IMG/VR virus record: IMGVR_UViG_3300009164_000341
Location: 1 to 24,747 of that record
Length of the DNA: 24,747 bases
Strand: one strand, 5' to 3'
DNA from: a virus
The notes beneath the pieces were generated by a model. That model had not been told where the DNA came from and did not search any database. It saw only the letters and a program-made list of their open reading frames with translations. Below, piece by piece: positions 6,554 to 13,217 of this stretch. How positions within the stretch are numbered: the first letter of the stretch is position 1; each line of letters opens with the position of its first letter. Made by a program: the position numbers and the translations under genes.

Positions 6554-8692
6554 ATGAAATTCAAACCCACTCTCGTAGCAGTAGCAGTTTCTACTTTAGC
6601 ATTAAGTGTGCAGGCACAGGTATTTGCTAATAAAGAAGCAGAAACACAAACTAAATTTTTGTCAGACATTGGCGTTACACGAGATATTGTCGATGGCAAA
6701 GTTCAATCTTTGCGGCCCGGCCAGGTATTTGGAGGAGCATGGGGACGCGGTATCACAGGCAAAGGTGTTATCATTGGCATTGTTGACAATGGCTTTGATA
6801 TCAATCACAGCGATATCAAAGGTAAAGTGATTAGTCTAACTAACACAGGCACAACTGCTCTGGCAGTTGGCGTCCATGGCACTCAAATGGCCAGTATAGC
6901 CGCTGGCAAGTTAGATGGTTGGGGTACAGTTGGTGTGGCACCGGATGCTCAACTGGTGTTGTTCCAAGCAAATAGTTCTATCAGTTCATCCAATGGCTTG
7001 AGTGGTACTGGCATTAATATGAGTGCAGTAATTAAAGGTATGACATTGGCAGAACAAGCAGGTGCCACTGTTATCAATCTTAGCTTAGGTTCAAACTTTG
7101 ATCCTACATTCCAAAAAACTACAGTAGAAGTTAGCCCTGGAATCTTTAGAGCTCCGGATAATTACAATGATAAATTAACAGGCGGCAAAAGTTATTTGTA
7201 TAGTAACTCAATGAAAGATGTGGCTGCCTTTGCTAACGCAACATCTAAGTCTGTTATTGTAGTGTCGTCAGGTAACGCAGGCACAAAATACGCACAGATG
7301 CCAGCGGCATTTGTGACACAGACAGATGCCAACGGCAACTTGCTCATGGGCGGCCGTGCGCTGATTGTTGGCAACGTGGTTGGTGATGGCAAAGGTGGTT
7401 GGGTCATGAACACTGGTAGCAACCAAGCTGGCACCTTGTGTAATAGTTTTACTGGCAATGTCTGTAATGACAAATACTATGTCAAAGACTTTTATGTGGT
7501 GGCGCCGGGTACAGGTATGTGGGGAGCAGTTCCAGACGCAGGTAGAACTGCCGCGGCAATTAAAGCAGACGGCACCAACGGCGTTGGCGGCACAACAGGC
7601 ACAAGTCCTGCGGCCGCAGTGGTTAGTGGCGGTATTGCACTACTCAAACAAGCATGGCCACAACTGAGTTCGGCACAGATGGTTCAGTTAGTTAAAACAA
7701 CTGCCACTGACATGGGCGCCAAAGGTGTAGACGAAGTTTATGGCTGGGGCATGGTTAATTTTGACAAGGCCACATTGCCACAGGGTCTGCTTACTATTGC
7801 CAACTTTAAAGGTTATAATACAGCTATTCCATTAACTGCCTCAGGTGTTGCGTCTAGTGGTAGTGCTAGTCTTAAGACCAGTAGTGTGCTACAGAATGTT
7901 CAAGGCTTGGACAGTTATAATCGCAACTATACCCTGGACATGACTAGGGCAGTGGTAGCTAATCCAGTGGCAACTTATAGAGCTTCTAGTTCTTATTTGG
8001 CGCTGAGTCCAGCTAACTACAGTGAAGCATCTGTGCCAGTAAACGAAAACTACAGCATTAAGATGATGCAAAGTTTGGGTGGCTTTGCCAGCGAGGTTGC
8101 TTATACTGAACAAGGTGCTAGTTATAGTGTACAATATGGTAGCATGACAGAGAAGTCGGGTTTCCTGGGTAACTACGGCGCAGGCGCAATGGCGTTTGGT
8201 GACAGTAGTACAAGTTATTTGCAACTTGGTACCGAACATAAGTTTGGTGATGTTCAAGTATTTGGTAGCATGGGTTTTGGTGTTACTCGAACAGGAAGTG
8301 TGGCAGATTCAATGATCCAACTTGGTAATCGTATTAGTAGCCAGACTTGGAAACTAGGTGTTGCTAAGAACAATGTTTTCCAAAACAAAGACGCATTGAG
8401 CTTATCTGTTATTAGTCCTGTAAGTGTGCGTAATGGTACTGCTACAGTAACAGGCGTAACCGGCTATGAGTTTACAGACAACGGTGACGGCGCAGATGCT
8501 CGGGCTATTGTTAGCACAGAGACTATTAGTCTGCGAGCTCAAGTTAAGCCCATGGACTTGGTACTAGGTTATACTGTAATCGGCAAAGGCTATGACCGAG
8601 TTAACGTAAATGTGGCACGCCAATTTAATGTAGGCGGCGTCGTAGGCAATACAGCTAACAGCATTGGTGTACTGGCAGTCAAATCTTTTTAA
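6554..8692 (+). CDS. Secreted S8 (subtilisin) serine protease with autotransporter-like C-terminus
   Basis: A 712-residue protein. Residues 1-22 form a Sec signal peptide (MKFKP, hydrophobic core VAVAVSTLALS, cleavage near VQA-Q). The peptidase domain has all catalytic residues: Asp78 in IVDNG, His108 in HGTQMA, oxyanion Asn241 in SSGNAG and Ser351 in GTSPAAA. Beyond about residue 410 the protein is Ser/Thr/Gly-rich with alternating beta strands and ends in VLAVKSF, a terminal Phe as in outer-membrane barrel proteins. The segment ALSLSVISPVSVRNGTATVT resembles the C-terminal region of proteobacterial S8 autotransporters. It probably acts in the periplasm or at the outer surface of the host. 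Two internal cysteines (C296, C304) could form a disulfide. Its presence in a T4-like genome is unusual; acquisition from a host is likely. The target is unknown. Confidence 0.9.
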   Translation: MKFKPTLVAVAVSTLALSVQAQVFANKEAETQTKFLSDIGVTRDIVDGKVQSLRPGQVFGGAWGRGITGKGVIIGIVDNGFDINHSDIKGKVISLTNTGTTALAVGVHGTQMASIAAGKLDGWGTVGVAPDAQLVLFQANSSISSSNGLSGTGINMSAVIKGMTLAEQAGATVINLSLGSNFDPTFQKTTVEVSPGIFRAPDNYNDKLTGGKSYLYSNSMKDVAAFANATSKSVIVVSSGNAGTKYAQMPAAFVTQTDANGNLLMGGRALIVGNVVGDGKGGWVMNTGSNQAGTLCNSFTGNVCNDKYYVKDFYVVAPGTGMWGAVPDAGRTAAAIKADGTNGVGGTTGTSPAAAVVSGGIALLKQAWPQLSSAQMVQLVKTTATDMGAKGVDEVYGWGMVNFDKATLPQGLLTIANFKGYNTAIPLTASGVASSGSASLKTSSVLQNVQGLDSYNRNYTLDMTRAVVANPVATYRASSSYLALSPANYSEASVPVNENYSIKMMQSLGGFASEVAYTEQGASYSVQYGSMTEKSGFLGNYGAGAMAFGDSSTSYLQLGTEHKFGDVQVFGSMGFGVTRTGSVADSMIQLGNRISSQTWKLGVAKNNVFQNKDALSLSVISPVSVRNGTATVTGVTGYEFTDNGDGADARAIVSTETISLRAQVKPMDLVLGYTVIGKGYDRVNVNVARQFNVGGVVGNTANSIGVLAVKSF

Positions 8693-8704
8693 TAGGAGAT
8701 TAAA

Positions 8705-8872
8705 ATGTCCGAACCAATAGAACTTTATTGTACACAAGGAGATGAGGGACAATGGTTAGTTTGGTTCCCTCATCCACTTGGTGGTAAAAGTGTGCTAGAA
8801 GAGTTTGATAATGAGAAAGACGCCAGGGAATTCTGGCAGGATCAAATTGATAATGCTGATTATTCTGATTGA
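8705..8872 (+). CDS. Acidic 55-residue protein downstream of the protease
   Basis: A short open frame with ATG at 8705, a good AGGAG Shine-Dalgarno at 8693-8697 and stop TGA at 8870-8872. It begins MSEPIELYCTQGDEGQWLVW, is rich in Asp, Glu and Trp, has a single cysteine and has no signal peptide, so it is probably cytoplasmic. It starts only 12 bases after the protease stop, so the two share a transcript. No family is recognised. It could be an unrelated small early gene or a partner of the protease. The stop codon overlaps the -35 of the next promoter, the same compact stop/promoter arrangement as the other early genes. Confidence 0.7.
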   Translation: MSEPIELYCTQGDEGQWLVWFPHPLGGKSVLEEFDNEKDAREFWQDQIDNADYSD

Positions 8873-8897
8873 CTCTAATTAGTTGTCTTGTTATAAT
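8869..8897 (+). promoter_or_regulatory. Promoter of the restriction endonuclease-like gene
   Basis: TTGACT at 8869-8874 and TATAAT at 8892-8897 with a 17-base spacer. It overlaps the stop codon of the 55-residue gene. The predicted transcript starts near 8904; the leader to the ATG at 8926 has no clear Shine-Dalgarno. Confidence 0.8.
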
Positions 8898-8925
8898 ACA
8901 TATTTTAAAATAAACGAAATCGAAC

Positions 8926-9696
8926 ATGTCATTACAATTACATTCTGCTTTAGCACAGATTATTAAGATGCCTTATTTCAGGAACGAGGCATCGAGATCA
9001 GCTAAGACAAAACATGGCCACGAAGATGCAATAGCAAAAGTTCTAGAAGATAATGGCTTCACATCTAATGTTGAAAAACTACCTAAGTTTAAAAAAGAAT
9101 TTTTAAATGAATGGGAAAAGATAAATTTTCAACCTGTTGATTTCTTAGAAGAAAAAACAGACAAAGAATATAAACTAAAAAGCATGAAATGGCAAACCAA
9201 AAGATTTAAACACATGAAGCCTGGTACTTATATACAACAGCCCTGCGGTACTCATAGTTTTCCCGATTTCTTAATAAGAGATTTTGATGGTCGTTTCATT
9301 GTTTTAGAAGCTAAGAGTGGAAAAAAACAAGACGGTAAAGCTCAAAATGATGAAGCTACTACAGGGGCACCTATGTGGAATGATAACCTGCCTAAACATG
9401 GTGCTATATATGTTTACAGTAATGAAAAAAACAACAAGACAACAGTAGCATTAGGGCAGGATGTAATTGATAAAGAAGTCATTAAATTACGCGATGATTA
9501 TGATGCTGAGCAAAAATTACTCGATCAAAAATACAAAAAATTAGTAGATGAAGCAGACAAGAAAAATAGGGGGTGGAGGACTAAAGTTAGGCCTCAGAAT
9601 TTTCAAGGAGGTGGTATGGAAAAGTCAGATTGGTTCAAACATGCAGATCGCCAACCTTGCGAAGACAATGTCTTAAAATTTGCTTTAGCACAATAA
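8926..9696 (+). CDS. PD-(D/E)xK nuclease, probable type II restriction endonuclease
   Basis: A 256-residue protein with a recognisable restriction-nuclease core. SFPDFLIRDFDGRFIVLEAK gives Pro113-Asp114 and Glu128-Ala-Lys130, the PD...ExK metal-binding motif on two strands of a hairpin. An upstream helix, KHGHEDAIAKVLEDNGF, supplies a Glu (residue 33) of the kind often completing the site. QPCGTHSFPD resembles the PxGxxxxPD approach found in several type II enzymes. The C-terminal third is charged and probably coiled (residues about 180-225). The gene is followed after 8 bases by a DNA methyltransferase, the arrangement expected for a restriction-modification pair. The recognition sequence cannot be read from the protein. 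A homing or DNA-repair nuclease is the main alternative. Confidence 0.75.
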   Translation: MSLQLHSALAQIIKMPYFRNEASRSAKTKHGHEDAIAKVLEDNGFTSNVEKLPKFKKEFLNEWEKINFQPVDFLEEKTDKEYKLKSMKWQTKRFKHMKPGTYIQQPCGTHSFPDFLIRDFDGRFIVLEAKSGKKQDGKAQNDEATTGAPMWNDNLPKHGAIYVYSNEKNNKTTVALGQDVIDKEVIKLRDDYDAEQKLLDQKYKKLVDEADKKNRGWRTKVRPQNFQGGGMEKSDWFKHADRQPCEDNVLKFALAQ

Positions 9697-9699
9697 ATA
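9692..9699 (+). promoter_or_regulatory. Late-promoter-like element directly before the methyltransferase
   Basis: AATAAATA overlaps the endonuclease stop codon and ends five bases before the methyltransferase ATG, the same geometry as at 246-253 and 18500-18507. No Shine-Dalgarno is visible before that ATG. It could be chance in an AT-rich sequence. Confidence 0.35.
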
Positions 9700-9704
9700 T
9701 TGCC

Positions 9705-10598
9705 ATGAACACACATACTTTAATTTGCTCAGACAACGTGTCTGCAATGAAACAGCTTCCTGATAATTCTATAGATGCTTGTATTACAGATCCTCCATAT
9801 GGAATGGAAATTGCCGGAGTAGGTTGGGATCACAATGTTCCTCCAGTTGACACTTGGAAAGAAGTTTATCGTGTTTTAAAACCAGGTGCCTTTGTTCTTT
9901 CATTCTGTGCTCCTGAGTTCTATCATAGAATGGCCGTGGCAGTAGAAGATGCTGGCTTTTTGCCCAAGGATATGGTAGTGTGGATGGTAACAACAAAGAT
10001 GGCTAAACACAATAGAATGAAGCCAGCACATGAACCTATCTTTGTAGCACAGAAACCTTTAGAAGGTACGATAGAAAAGAATGTTGAGAAGTGGGGCTGT
10101 GGTAAAATTAATACAACCACTACTCGTGTACCATGGGATGGCAAGCCACCTACAGGTTGGATTAAAGGCGGAACACAACGCAGAGCATTTGGTGGAGATG
10201 TCGCTAAAGTAGACAAAGCATCTAAGGAAACAGAAGATGCTAATCCAAATGGCAGATATCCTAGCAATATTATTGGTCACTTTGATGAACCCGAGCATCA
10301 AAAATATTTCTATGCTCCCAGAGCTACACGCAAAGAGCGAGGAGAATATAATGATCATCCAACTCCTAAGCCTATTTCTTTAATGCGTTACTTGTGCAGA
10401 GTATACGCACCTAAGGGTGGTCTAGTATTAGATCCTTTCTTAGGTTCTGGATCTACTGGCATTGGTGCTTTACAAGAAGGTTGCGACTTTATCGGTATCG
10501 ATATGAGTGACCATTATGTTGATATTGCTACACGTAGAATTAAAGATCATTATGAAAGTCAAGAAGTTGTTGACAAACTTTTTGAATACGAATCTTAA
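9705..10598 (+). CDS. DNA methyltransferase, beta-type, probably N6-adenine
   Basis: A 297-residue S-adenosylmethionine-dependent DNA methyltransferase. Motif IV is DPPY at residues 29-32, near the N-terminus. The target-recognition region lies between about 100 and 215 (basic, with GKPPTGWIKGG and GRYPSNIIG). HPTPKP follows at 218-223, and motif I DPFLGSGSTG is at 243-252. The order catalytic motif, recognition domain, cofactor motif defines the beta class. DPPY rather than SPPY points to adenine. The longer open frame begins upstream inside the endonuclease gene, but the ATG at 9705 is the natural start, eight bases after the endonuclease stop. It probably protects phage DNA from the neighbouring nuclease or from host enzymes. 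Confidence 0.9.
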   Translation: MNTHTLICSDNVSAMKQLPDNSIDACITDPPYGMEIAGVGWDHNVPPVDTWKEVYRVLKPGAFVLSFCAPEFYHRMAVAVEDAGFLPKDMVVWMVTTKMAKHNRMKPAHEPIFVAQKPLEGTIEKNVEKWGCGKINTTTTRVPWDGKPPTGWIKGGTQRRAFGGDVAKVDKASKETEDANPNGRYPSNIIGHFDEPEHQKYFYAPRATRKERGEYNDHPTPKPISLMRYLCRVYAPKGGLVLDPFLGSGSTGIGALQEGCDFIGIDMSDHYVDIATRRIKDHYESQEVVDKLFEYES

Positions 10599-10609
10599 TT
10601 GGTAAGATT
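10591..10609 (+). terminator. Weak hairpin at the end of the methyltransferase gene
   Basis: AATCTTA at 10591-10597 pairs with TAAGATT at 10603-10609 around a five-base loop that follows the stop codon. The next bases, GCTTTATAAA, are not a clean T-run, so termination here is uncertain. Confidence 0.3.
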
Positions 10610-10624
10610 GCTTTATAAAATCTA

Positions 10625-10653
10625 TTGACAAGTATATATAATAATGTTATAGT
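10625..10653 (+). promoter_or_regulatory. Promoter of the GHKL ATPase gene
   Basis: TTGACA at 10625-10630 and TATAGT at 10648-10653 with a 17-base spacer. The -10 lies inside the left arm of the palindrome at 10645-10668. The predicted start is near 10660, leaving a leader of about 70 bases. Confidence 0.7.
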
Positions 10654-10668
10654 ATTGCTACTATAACA
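10645..10668 (+). promoter_or_regulatory. Perfect 10-bp palindromic operator over the -10 region
   Basis: TGTTATAGTA at 10645-10654 and TACTATAACA at 10659-10668 are exact reverse complements separated by TTGC. The repeat covers the -10 element and the predicted transcription start, the classic place for a repressor dimer. No obvious repressor gene is present in the module, so the regulator would be encoded elsewhere or by the host. A hairpin in RNA from upstream is the alternative. Confidence 0.65.
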
Positions 10669-10731
10669 AATAGTACCTAAACGTTTGCCTACAATAGTGA
10701 GGCTTGTTTAAAACATATAATGGAGAATATT

Positions 10732-12732
10732 ATGAAGCAATACACTGATTGCAGTTTCGTCAACACATCTGCAGAATTTGATAAAAAGTTGGCACAAGCA
10801 CCTGGGAATAAATTTCCCAGAGAAGCAATTCAAAATGGTATCGAAGCATACCTTTGTTCACAAAAAACTTTTCCTGACAAGAAAATATCTATTTTTAGAG
10901 TAAATCCTGATTACTTCTTTCCTTTTAGTGAAGCACTAAGAGCAGAAGGCTTTGATCAGCAATTATGTGCGAAGTTAGCATATCATAATTTCGGCGACGG
11001 AATGGATGCTAAAAAATTACGAAATATTTTAAATGGGGCCAGTAGCGGCGAAGAAAAGAAAATGGCTACTACAGACAATCACGGCGAGGGTGCGACCATT
11101 ACTGGACTAGCTTCTAATCAAGGAATGGGAACAGTATGGATTAGTTGCAGGGATGGTAAAGTTAGTCTGGCATGGTTACGAGTTTATCGAAATATAGAAG
11201 GATTGCGTGTTCCTGCTAAGTATAATTTCTTTGATGACGCTAAGGCCGCAAGAGCAAATTCTGGATTTGAAGATATCATTGATATTACAAATTTACCTTG
11301 TTTTAAGAAAGAAATGCTTGCCCATGATCATAACACTTTATTAGATACATCATCAGATTGGACTCTAGTTATTGCTATGGGAGATAATCCTGGACAAAAC
11401 ACAGCCGAACGTCCTTATAAAAGCGATGTTAAAGAATCCGGAGGATGGTTACAAAAAGATATAGTAAATCGATATTTTAGATTCCCGCCAGAAATTTCTG
11501 TTCGTATTATGGGAGGCTGTGGCCAAAATAGATTGCCTAATTCCTATTTCACAGTTAAATCATACGAAGAAGAAATAAATGATGCTATAAACGATGATAT
11601 AACAAAGAATACAGGTTTTAAATTTGAGTGGATCACAGACGATGATACTGGTACTAGAATAGGTTATATGTATGAACCCGATTCAGAAGGCACTAAAGGA
11701 AGACGAATTCTTGCTGTAGGCAAAGGAAATCCGTCATATTCTGCTATCATTTATAAAGACGAATGTTATAGCACTAAATCTGATACAAGGGATCACGCAT
11801 CTTGGAAATCAGTAGCGCCAGCTTGCGGTATAACGGTTAGTAATGAGAATTTTAAAATTCTTGTCGAGCTTCGTAGTAGTAAAGATATTGTTCCTAGCGG
11901 CTGGAGAAAAGATATTACATTCGAAAGCGATCCTGGTCGTACTTCAATTGATTTTGCTACTAGTTTAGCATCTGGAGAACGTATATGTGATATGGTAAAA
12001 CGTTTAATGCCTGAATGGGTTAAAGATAAATTAAAAGAATTAGATAACAGTTTAGTTGACAATTCTAATAGACAAGCTGATTTCCAAAAGAAGTTAGAAG
12101 AAATGCTTAAACCACAAAAGGCCGAAGCCGGTAATATATTCGGAACATTATTCGGCGGAGGAGCTGGAAGTGGAAAAGGCGGAGGTAAAGGATCGAAAAA
12201 TGGTGACGGCAATGGAAGTGGTAATGGTAACGGATCTGGCGGAACTGGAAGAAAGCGTCGACCTTTTTCTTGGCAAACCGGACAAGAAGTAACAGTTGCT
12301 CCGCAGTTTCCTATTATTAAAACAGTAGTAGATGAAATCGAATGGGAAACCAAAGGCGGCACTTATGACTTAGAAAATAAAGCCGCATGGTATGATATTG
12401 AAAATGAAATTCTTTGGATCAATGGTTTATATGATGTAGTAGAAAGACATTCGTCTATGTTGTTAGAAAAGTATCCATCAGATTCTTCGTCTATAGAAGA
12501 CTCAGCCAGATCCTTAGCTCGTTCTGCTATGGAAGATCGAATTTGTTGGCACATACTAAACGGACTTGCTAAAAAAGCAATATCTTCTGGTTGGAATACT
12601 GATAGTATTAACGAGTCATGGACCCCTTCAGCACTAACAGTAGGCGCCGCAGATATTATATATGCGAATGCCGATGAGTATTATACTAAGATGAGAGAAG
12701 AACGAACTAAATTAGAAAATAAAGTTTATTGA
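10732..12732 (+). CDS. GHKL (Hsp90/MutL/MORC-type) ATPase next to the restriction-modification pair
   Basis: A 666-residue protein with an N-terminal GHKL ATP-binding fold. The N-box helix is REAIQNGIEA (Glu31, Asn35), the G1 box is NFGDGM at residues 86-91, and the G2 region is NHGEGATITGL at 116-126. The usual aspartate starting the G1 box is Asn86. The middle part (about 190-415) has no recognised motif. A short coiled stretch (about 420-460) leads to a Gly/Ser/Lys/Asn-rich flexible linker (about 474-508) with a basic end (RKRR). The last 155 residues are a helical domain of unknown type. GHKL ATPases of the MutL/MORC kind occur beside bacterial restriction-modification genes, which fits this neighbourhood. 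I prefer ATG 10732, preceded by GGAG at 10722-10725, over ATG 10720. A strong terminator follows. Confidence 0.75.
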   Translation: MKQYTDCSFVNTSAEFDKKLAQAPGNKFPREAIQNGIEAYLCSQKTFPDKKISIFRVNPDYFFPFSEALRAEGFDQQLCAKLAYHNFGDGMDAKKLRNILNGASSGEEKKMATTDNHGEGATITGLASNQGMGTVWISCRDGKVSLAWLRVYRNIEGLRVPAKYNFFDDAKAARANSGFEDIIDITNLPCFKKEMLAHDHNTLLDTSSDWTLVIAMGDNPGQNTAERPYKSDVKESGGWLQKDIVNRYFRFPPEISVRIMGGCGQNRLPNSYFTVKSYEEEINDAINDDITKNTGFKFEWITDDDTGTRIGYMYEPDSEGTKGRRILAVGKGNPSYSAIIYKDECYSTKSDTRDHASWKSVAPACGITVSNENFKILVELRSSKDIVPSGWRKDITFESDPGRTSIDFATSLASGERICDMVKRLMPEWVKDKLKELDNSLVDNSNRQADFQKKLEEMLKPQKAEAGNIFGTLFGGGAGSGKGGGKGSKNGDGNGSGNGNGSGGTGRKRRPFSWQTGQEVTVAPQFPIIKTVVDEIEWETKGGTYDLENKAAWYDIENEILWINGLYDVVERHSSMLLEKYPSDSSSIEDSARSLARSAMEDRICWHILNGLAKKAISSGWNTDSINESWTPSALTVGAADIIYANADEYYTKMREERTKLENKVY

Positions 12733-12742
12733 GCAAATTAGT

Positions 12743-12780
12743 AAAAATCCTAGACTAAACATCTAGGATTTTTTATTTTA
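12743..12780 (+). terminator. Strong intrinsic terminator closing the cargo module
   Basis: AAAAATCCTAGA at 12743-12754 pairs perfectly over 12 bases with TCTAGGATTTTT at 12762-12773, loop CTAAACA, followed by a T-rich run. Because both flanks are A/T runs, it may work in both directions. Confidence 0.9.
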
Positions 12781-12784
12781 CTAG

Positions 12785-12792
12785 TATAAATA
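12785..12792 (+). promoter_or_regulatory. T4-type late promoter, perfect octamer
   Basis: TATAAATA is identical to the T4 late consensus. It lies 12 bases after the terminator stem, so it starts a new transcription unit. With T4 spacing the RNA begins near 12798, one base before the first leader hairpin. Confidence 0.65.
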
Positions 12793-12797
12793 AAATT

Positions 12798-12930
12798 ACT
12801 CCAGGTCACCGGAGTCGCTTCCTCCACTCATAGTAGTGTGTAAATTCCAGGGAGCCCAGCTGAGTGCAATGCTCAAATGGTAGACGATCCTTCTATTCCA
12901 GAGATCGTCAATGGCGGTGGCACATTTTTT
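12798..12930 (+). ncRNA. Structured leader or small RNA of unknown type
   Basis: This 133-base stretch has no convincing gene and is richer in G and C than its surroundings. Several helices can be read: CTCC/GGAG plus GG/CC at 12799-12814; CACT at 12825-12828 with AGTG at 12835-12838; alternatively CACTCA at 12825-12830 with TGAGTG at 12861-12866; and GACGATC at 12883-12889 with GATCGTC at 12903-12909, extendable by CT/AG. GTGC at 12864-12867 can also close with GCAC at 12920-12923. The competing partners of 12825-12830 suggest a switch-like leader. It fits no tRNA and no riboswitch class that I know. Confidence 0.45.
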
Positions 12931-12950
12931 TACAAAAAGGAATGTCCGAA

Positions 12951-13217
12951 ATGACAATCAAATTTTTCAAACCTTCTGACCCGCGCCTGTTTAAAGATAA
13001 ACACGAAGAATGGGTACGAGATAGTCTCAAAGTAGATAGCATAGAACAACTGGATGGTGATCCCAGTGCTTATTTTATTCTTAAATTTAAAGAACCATTT
13101 AACGACAACACCAAAGAGTTTAGAATAGTTGTAAAGCATAAAAATTTCTTTAGAGAACATTTTGTTAATTATAACGATGCGTTAGAGGTGATCAATCGAG
13201 TAAAGGAGAAACTATGA
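12951..13217 (+). CDS. Small protein of unknown function, 88 residues
   Basis: The open frame extends upstream into the structured leader, but the ATG at 12951 (MTIKFFKPSDPRLFKDK) has an AAGGA Shine-Dalgarno at a proper distance. The ATG at 12942 sits right on top of that site. The protein is charged, probably alpha/beta, with a beta-rich middle (AYFILKFKEPFNDN, then EFRIVVKHKNFF) and a C-terminal helix. No family is recognised. It shares an ATGA overlap with the next gene, so both are made from the transcript beginning near 12798. Confidence 0.75.
   Translation: MTIKFFKPSDPRLFKDKHEEWVRDSLKVDSIEQLDGDPSAYFILKFKEPFNDNTKEFRIVVKHKNFFREHFVNYNDALEVINRVKEKL

Noticed and set aside
7889-8257. 122-codon minus-strand frame in the protease C-terminal region
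   Set aside because: Fully inside a well-supported gene, with shadow composition rich in Thr, His and Cys.
9923-10267. Minus-strand frame within the methyltransferase
   Set aside because: Overlaps conserved methyltransferase sequence and lacks any expression signal.
12150-12260. Possible tandem DNA repeat
   Set aside because: It codes for a Gly/Ser/Asn/Lys linker; codons vary, so it is low-complexity protein and not a repeat array.
11793-12362. 189-codon minus-strand frame inside the GHKL gene with a Pro/Leu-rich stretch
   Set aside because: The Pro-rich part is just the reverse complement of the Gly/Ser-rich linker; no ribosome site or promoter.
12855-12870. Hammerhead ribozyme core suggested by CTGAGTG
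   Set aside because: The conserved CTGATGA and GAAA elements are missing.
12861-12925. tRNA gene
   Set aside because: The D-arm looks right but there is no T-arm, no proper anticodon stem and no CCA-adjacent acceptor stem.
12864-12950. N-terminal extension of the small gene at 12951
   Set aside because: The extension would translate the structured leader into a Arg/Trp-rich peptide; the ATG at 12951 has the ribosome site.
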